From assembly GCA_963932465.1 (NCBI GenBank), contig OZ010786.1, positions 445,148,619 through 445,212,618 of the forward strand: 64,000 bases of DNA, written 5' to 3'. Origin of the DNA: Maratus speciosus. Taxonomy: Eukaryota; Arthropoda; Arachnida; Araneae; Salticidae. Each line of letters begins with the position of its first letter. Position 1 is the first letter of the stretch. This document shows positions 59,752 through 64,000 of this stretch, piece by piece. Below the pieces are notes generated by a model. That model did no database searches. It was given only the letters and a program-made list of their open reading frames with translations, and was not told the DNA's origin. Both the position numbers and the translations under genes were made by a program.

Positions 59752-61701
59752 TTTCTACTGGAAACTTCTTAAGAACTAAATTGGATGAAGTAGGGTTTTG
59801 CAGTAGCTCACACAGTTCACTGTCACTCAGTTGTGCTTCAGTCATTGTTTGTAGATCGAGATCCAGGGATATTGCATTTATGCGGGAGAGTGCATCAGCA
59901 ACACTGTTATCTTGCCCGCTGACATGTTGAATATCCGTCAAAAACTGAGCTATGAAATCAAGATGCCTAAGTTGTCGAGGAGTACACTTATCAGGTTTCT
60001 GTGCAAACGCAAAACACAGAGGTTTGTGGTCAGTGTATATAGTAAATGATCTAGCTTCAACCATGTATCTGAAGTACTTAATTGCCTCGTAAATAGCTAA
60101 CAGCTCTCTATCATAAGCCGAATAGCTTTGCTGTGCAGGAGAAAGTTTTTTTGAAAAGAATGCAAGTGGCTGAAGACATTGTTCCGTTTTTTGGTGTAAT
60201 GCTGCACCAACAGCTGTATCGGATGCATCTGCATGCAACACTAATGTAGCAGTTGGATCAGGATGACATAGCATTGTGGCCTGAGAAAGTTTTTCTTTAC
60301 AAGTTTCAAAAGCTTTTGTTGTAGCATCAGTCCAAGAAATTTCACATTTGTCATTCTTTTGATAATTTTGCAGCAAGTGATTTAGTGGCATTTGAATGGA
60401 AGCCATCTCAGGAAGAAAACGTCTGTAAAAATTTAAGGCACCTAAGAATCTGCGGAGTTCTTTCATTACTTTTGGTTGGGGAAAGTCTATAATTGCCTTA
60501 ACTTTATCTGGAAGAGGTTTACAACCATGCTCAGAGACAAGGTGTCCAAGGAACTGAATTTCATCCTGGAAAAACTCACATTTAGATGGATTGATAGTCA
60601 AATTATATTTGTCAAGACGACTTAACACTTGCTGAAGGTGTGCTTCATGCTCAGCTGGAGATTTACTGGCAATCAAAATGTCATCCAGGTATGGAAAACA
60701 GAAATCGAGATCATAGAGAACTTCATGAATGTGCCTCTGAAATGTTTGGGCAGCATTCGACAGCCCAAATGGCATAAAAGCAAATTCAAATAAACCAAAA
60801 TGGGGTAGTAATGGCTGTTTTGGGAATGTCAGTAGGGTTATCAGGGATATGATGAAAAGCCCGCACAATATCTACTTTTGAAAAAATTTTAGCACCGTGC
60901 AAATTATGAGTAAAATCTTGAATGTGGGGTATAGGATATTTATCAGGACGTGTTATCTTATTAAGTGCTCTGTAATCCCCAGTCACCTGAACTCTTACGA
61001 ACAAGGTGCAAAGGAGATGCCCAATTAGATTTAGATGGCCGACAGATACCCTGTTCTAACATAAATTGGAACTCCCGTTTAGCTGCAGCAAGTTGTGCAG
61101 GGTGGAGTCTTCGCGGTTTGCTAAAAACAAGTGGGCCAGAAGTTTCAATGAAATGGTAAGTATTATGAGGAATTTTGCTGTTAAAAGGGCGGGGACGTGT
61201 AAGGTTAGGAAACTGGTTTAGAATTTTATGAACGGTTGAATCCTTACAGATACCTTTGACAGATATAAATATACCCTTTATAAATTGGCCTTTGCTAGTT
61301 AATTTCGTTAGTGGATCGATAAGACAGTGGTTTTTAAGATCAATTAATAACCCGAAATGAGCTAAAAAATCTGATTCAATAATAGGACGCTTAACATCTG
61401 CCAACGTAAATTCCCACTTGAAGCTACGTCTAAGGTTTAGCTCAACTTCAACAAGTTTTTGCCCATAAGTGGATATCTTAGTATTGTTGGCAGCAAAAAG
61501 ACAAAAAGTTGATGGGTTTGATTTGGTGGTGTTGGGAATTACAGAAACATCTGCACCTGAATCAATTAGATAATTTGTCTTAGTGGCTGGATCATAAATA
61601 CATAAGCGACTATTGTGTGGAGGTTGTGTGCGATCACATGCCGCTACTGTGATGCACTCGTGTCGTTTCCCGTTTGGGAAAAAGAACATGGCTTTGTACA
61701 T
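59711..61701 (-). pseudogene. Gypsy protease, reverse transcriptase and RNase H
   Basis: Order: aspartic protease LIDSGADVSVIP (family DSGA/DTGA) in the 61701-60961 frame, then the RT fingers (WASPLHLVRKSSGDW). The palm has GDYRALNKITRPDKYPIPH and the catalytic YLDDILIASKSP. RNase H follows with LVLHADASDTAVGAALHQ, AYDRELLAIYEAIKYF and FTIYTDHKPL. The frame shifts in two places: at about 60990 some 10-11 bases that normally encode the RPCG part are missing, and near 60795 one extra T lies in a T run. Catalytic residues are otherwise kept. These small indels make the copy defective. Confidence 0.85.
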
Positions 61702-62444
61702 TTTCTAGCTTGAGGGCCAAAACGTGTATGATAGTAACAAATATCGGCATTATGTCTCCGGCCGTTTGAGAAACTGTGGTTTCTATGAAAATTGCCTCCT
61801 CTGCTACGATGGGGAGAACGAGAGCGATTCTCAGACAAAGATACTGTTAATGCTTCGACCTTTTTTGACAATTCAGAAACCTGAAGACATAGAATTTTTA
61901 TCTCGTTGGACTCTGACATTGCAGCTGTTACATGATCATTGTGGGGGGTGCTGATTTCGGACACTTTATCTGCCAGGACGGCAAGTTTGTCCAATTCATC
62001 ACCCCTTATTGCTAAAACGGCTTGAATATTACTTGGCAGGCGTTGTAGACAAAGAGTTCTTAGAAAATCATCTGTAACTTGGCCGGAGGCAAGGTCCTTC
62101 ACCTTTCTGAGCAACACACTTGGTTTCTGGTCCCCAAGTGTGAGCTCTTGCAGGAGTGCCTTCGTTTTTTGGGCAGTAGAGTTTTCAAAAATTGTTAGTA
62201 ACTTGTCTTTTAGAGTAGTAAAAGGGTTTACATCGGGCGGTGTGAATATAAGATCACTGACAGAGGACAGGATATCAGTATCTAAAATGTTGATTAGATA
62301 ATTATATTTAGTTTTTTCATCAGCGATTTTATTAAGTGTGAATGCCGAATCAAGTTGCACGAAAAATAGTTTGATATTGTGCTTAGAAAACATTGGCATT
62401 TTTGCCTGCACGGCAAGAACTCCTGTCTCTTGATCGACAGACAT
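61644..62444 (-). pseudogene. Gypsy gag region
   Basis: The ATG at 62444 opens 266 codons. The N-terminal half (AKMPMFSKHNIKLFFVQLDS, then KTKYNYLINILD) is the capsid-type domain usual in invertebrate gypsy elements. Basic RSRSPHRSRGG sequence follows, then a C-terminal CYYHTRFGPQARKC zinc-type motif. Gag stops at 61644. The protease frame is offset and overlaps it by about 58 bases. In some elements gag-pol is one frame, so this may be a further mutation or a programmed frameshift. Confidence 0.8.
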
Positions 62445-62969
62445 ATCTTTATTTTACTTTTGAAGGCCAACAAAATAAGGAAATAAAAATTACTACGTGT
62501 GATAAGAATGATTAAAATTAATATACATTTATATTACACAATAAAGTTGTTCCGATTACGATACGATTTGCAACACGAGAAGGGAAAAAAAATAAATATT
62601 TACATATCAAGGTACAAGTACAAAACAAAAAAATAAAAATGATCTAACAAATATTAGGTTACAATTAATTTCTTAGTAGAAGTAATACTTGCGATTGACA
62701 CAAAACGGGGAACAGCCATTACGAGAAGAAAAAAATTATATAAAATAAAAAAAAACTGTAACCATACCTGGAGACAGCGTATTTATTTACACTGTTAGCG
62801 TTTTATAATTAAGCAGATACGAGGCATAATGACATGTTGCGAACTTATCATCAAATTGGAGATCTTGAAAGCACGTTGCTTGAGATTAGGCCTAAGTAGC
62901 CATGAGGCTGATCGATCACGCTGTTTTTTTAATTATCGATGAAACTCGTTCAGAGTCCGTGGTCACCAC
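62445..62969. other. Gypsy 5' leader with primer-binding site candidate
   Basis: Untranslated leader between 5' LTR and gag. The primer-binding site candidate is TGGTGACCACGGACTCTG on the minus strand (62951-62968), one base inside the LTR. Confidence 0.6.
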
Positions 62970-63200
62970 TGTACATTTTAGGTGAGATGTAACTTAATTA
63001 CTTTAAATGATAAAATCAGAAGGTTAATAATAACTAATAATATTTATTAACATCTTGGAAAATATGCGCAAACGACATTCACGGAAAGGCAAGTCACACT
63101 AACACCCATGGACTGTTGCCAAATTACAAAGAAAAAAGTTCTTGTGATGATATCAGTTCAGTTCAGATTCAGCCAAAAACGGCTATTGCATGTTGCCACA
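62970..63200 (-). repeat. Gypsy 5' LTR
   Basis: 231 bp; differs from 58261-58491 at only a few positions (for example AATATGCGC against AATACGCGC). Confidence 0.9.
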
Positions 63201-63205
63201 ATAAT

Positions 63206-64000
63206 AAACTTTTTTTATATTTATGCACACTAAAAAAAGTTATTTTACTTTACATGAATGTTTTTTTTTTTTTTTAAAAAAGAGAGAGAGAGAGAAAAGG
63301 TCAGCTTTTAAAAGTTTATCCTTTCAGTCTCAGAATTCTGGCAGTAGCTTTTCTTGCTTAATTTAACACCAGTGTTTGTAATATATCATGTGTCTGTTGA
63401 AATGATTTTTCAATAGCACTTGTTTAATTATATAAGTTAGAGCTAATTTAAAAAATAACAAAAAAGATCTTAAGTTTCAACCAATATCACTGCAGTTTGA
63501 AAGCAGTTTTCAACTGTATTGTACACATCCCATCTACATAGTACTGGTTTTCAAAATACATAAAAGATTCCAGTGTAAAAGAAATAATTTATAGTAGTTC
63601 TGGTATTATTATAAATGCTATTATCATTTACAAACCTTCCAATATTTAAAAATCGGTATTATCTTACAATTTTACATTCTCTCCCCCCCCCTCCCCCTTA
63701 TAGTTATAATTTTCTTTCCTGAATATTTAGTTTTGGTACAGCTTTCCAGTCTAAACCCAAATTATGTTTTAGTAAGATTTAGATTCTTATATTGAAAGCA
63801 GTATTTTTTTTTTTTAAATGGAACTTTTAAAACAGGTAGATTTTTTCCGTATGTTTAAAAAGTGTTTTCAACTAAATTTTTCACAGAGATTTGCTTACAT
63901 TTTCTTTGCGAAGTTTGTTTGTATGGTTTTATATTTTTTAAAAATACATTTAGACAACTCTGAGAATATATATTTCAAGAAAAGAAAAAAATAATAAATA
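63206..64000. other. UBE2O: UBE2O intron 2, right end of window
   Basis: AT-rich with T/A runs, a short (AG)n tract at about 63283-63296 and a C-rich run near 63684-63698. No exon resembling UBE2O was recognised. Confidence 0.45.

Larger units (their letters stand above)
58261..63200 (-). mobile_element. Ty3/gypsy LTR retrotransposon (4940 bp)
   Basis: The LTRs are 231 bp (58261-58491 and 62970-63200), with TG...CA ends and four differences that I could count. The 5-bp duplication ATAAT lies at 58256-58260 and 63201-63205. Gag, protease, reverse transcriptase, RNase H and integrase follow in Ty3/gypsy order on the minus strand. The pol region has one small deletion and two single-base insertions relative to an open frame. 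No envelope gene is present. It lies antisense in UBE2O intron 2. Confidence 0.95.

Overview
The window is AT-rich nuclear DNA of a metazoan. It holds long, repeat-filled introns and no bacterial-style gene packing. The mix of BEL/Pao and Ty3/gypsy retrotransposons, Tigger/pogo, hAT-like and piggyBac-like DNA elements and a KRBA2-like integrase relic points to an arthropod, most likely a chelicerate such as a spider. That taxonomic call is inference. EMRE is a metazoan-specific protein.

Host genes. Parts of four genes are recognisable. (1) 143-369 (+) is the last exon of a two-finger C2H2 zinc-finger protein. (2) 7090-7361 (+) is a terminal exon carrying the cysteine-rich C-terminal domain of a piggyBac-type transposase, either a transposon remnant or a domesticated gene. 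(3) 25383-25679 (-) is a complete, intronless reading frame for EMRE/SMDT1, the essential regulator of the mitochondrial calcium uniporter. (4) The first two coding exons of UBE2O lie at 26124-26345 and 44443-44616 (+). SMDT1 and UBE2O are divergent, with 444 bp between their start codons.

Layout. 0-8 kb: zinc-finger exon, a 2.2-kb hAT-like element (543-2781), unassigned AT-rich DNA, a TTAA MITE and the piggyBac exon. 8.5-17.6 kb: a nest in which a Tigger element (8765-16877) sits inside a ~170-bp tandem repeat and itself contains a TTAA MITE and a 5.8-kb hAT-like element made of minisatellites. 18-25 kb: intergenic DNA with MITEs, a hairpin element and an inverted duplication carrying tRNA-like heads. 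25-26.4 kb: the SMDT1/UBE2O pair. 26.3-44.4 kb: UBE2O intron 1, holding a SINE-like repeat, a 3-copy tandem repeat, a second Tigger-like element, an unclassified transposon with ~0.4-kb inverted repeats (31681-36649) and a BEL/Pao element (37989-43942, 5-bp target duplication CAGTG). 44.6 kb to the end: UBE2O intron 2, with a second BEL/Pao element (45505-55959) that split a KRBA2-like integrase relic and received three later DNA-element insertions, then a TIR element carrying a tRNA-like sequence, a hAT-like MITE and a Ty3/gypsy element (58261-63200, target duplication ATAAT).

Every transposon protein seen is broken. The most notable material is the unclassified transposon with the HGKGACDGIG motif, a group of elements with similar GG...ATTCCA ends (two with clear 4-bp target duplications), and the repeat-built hAT-like element.
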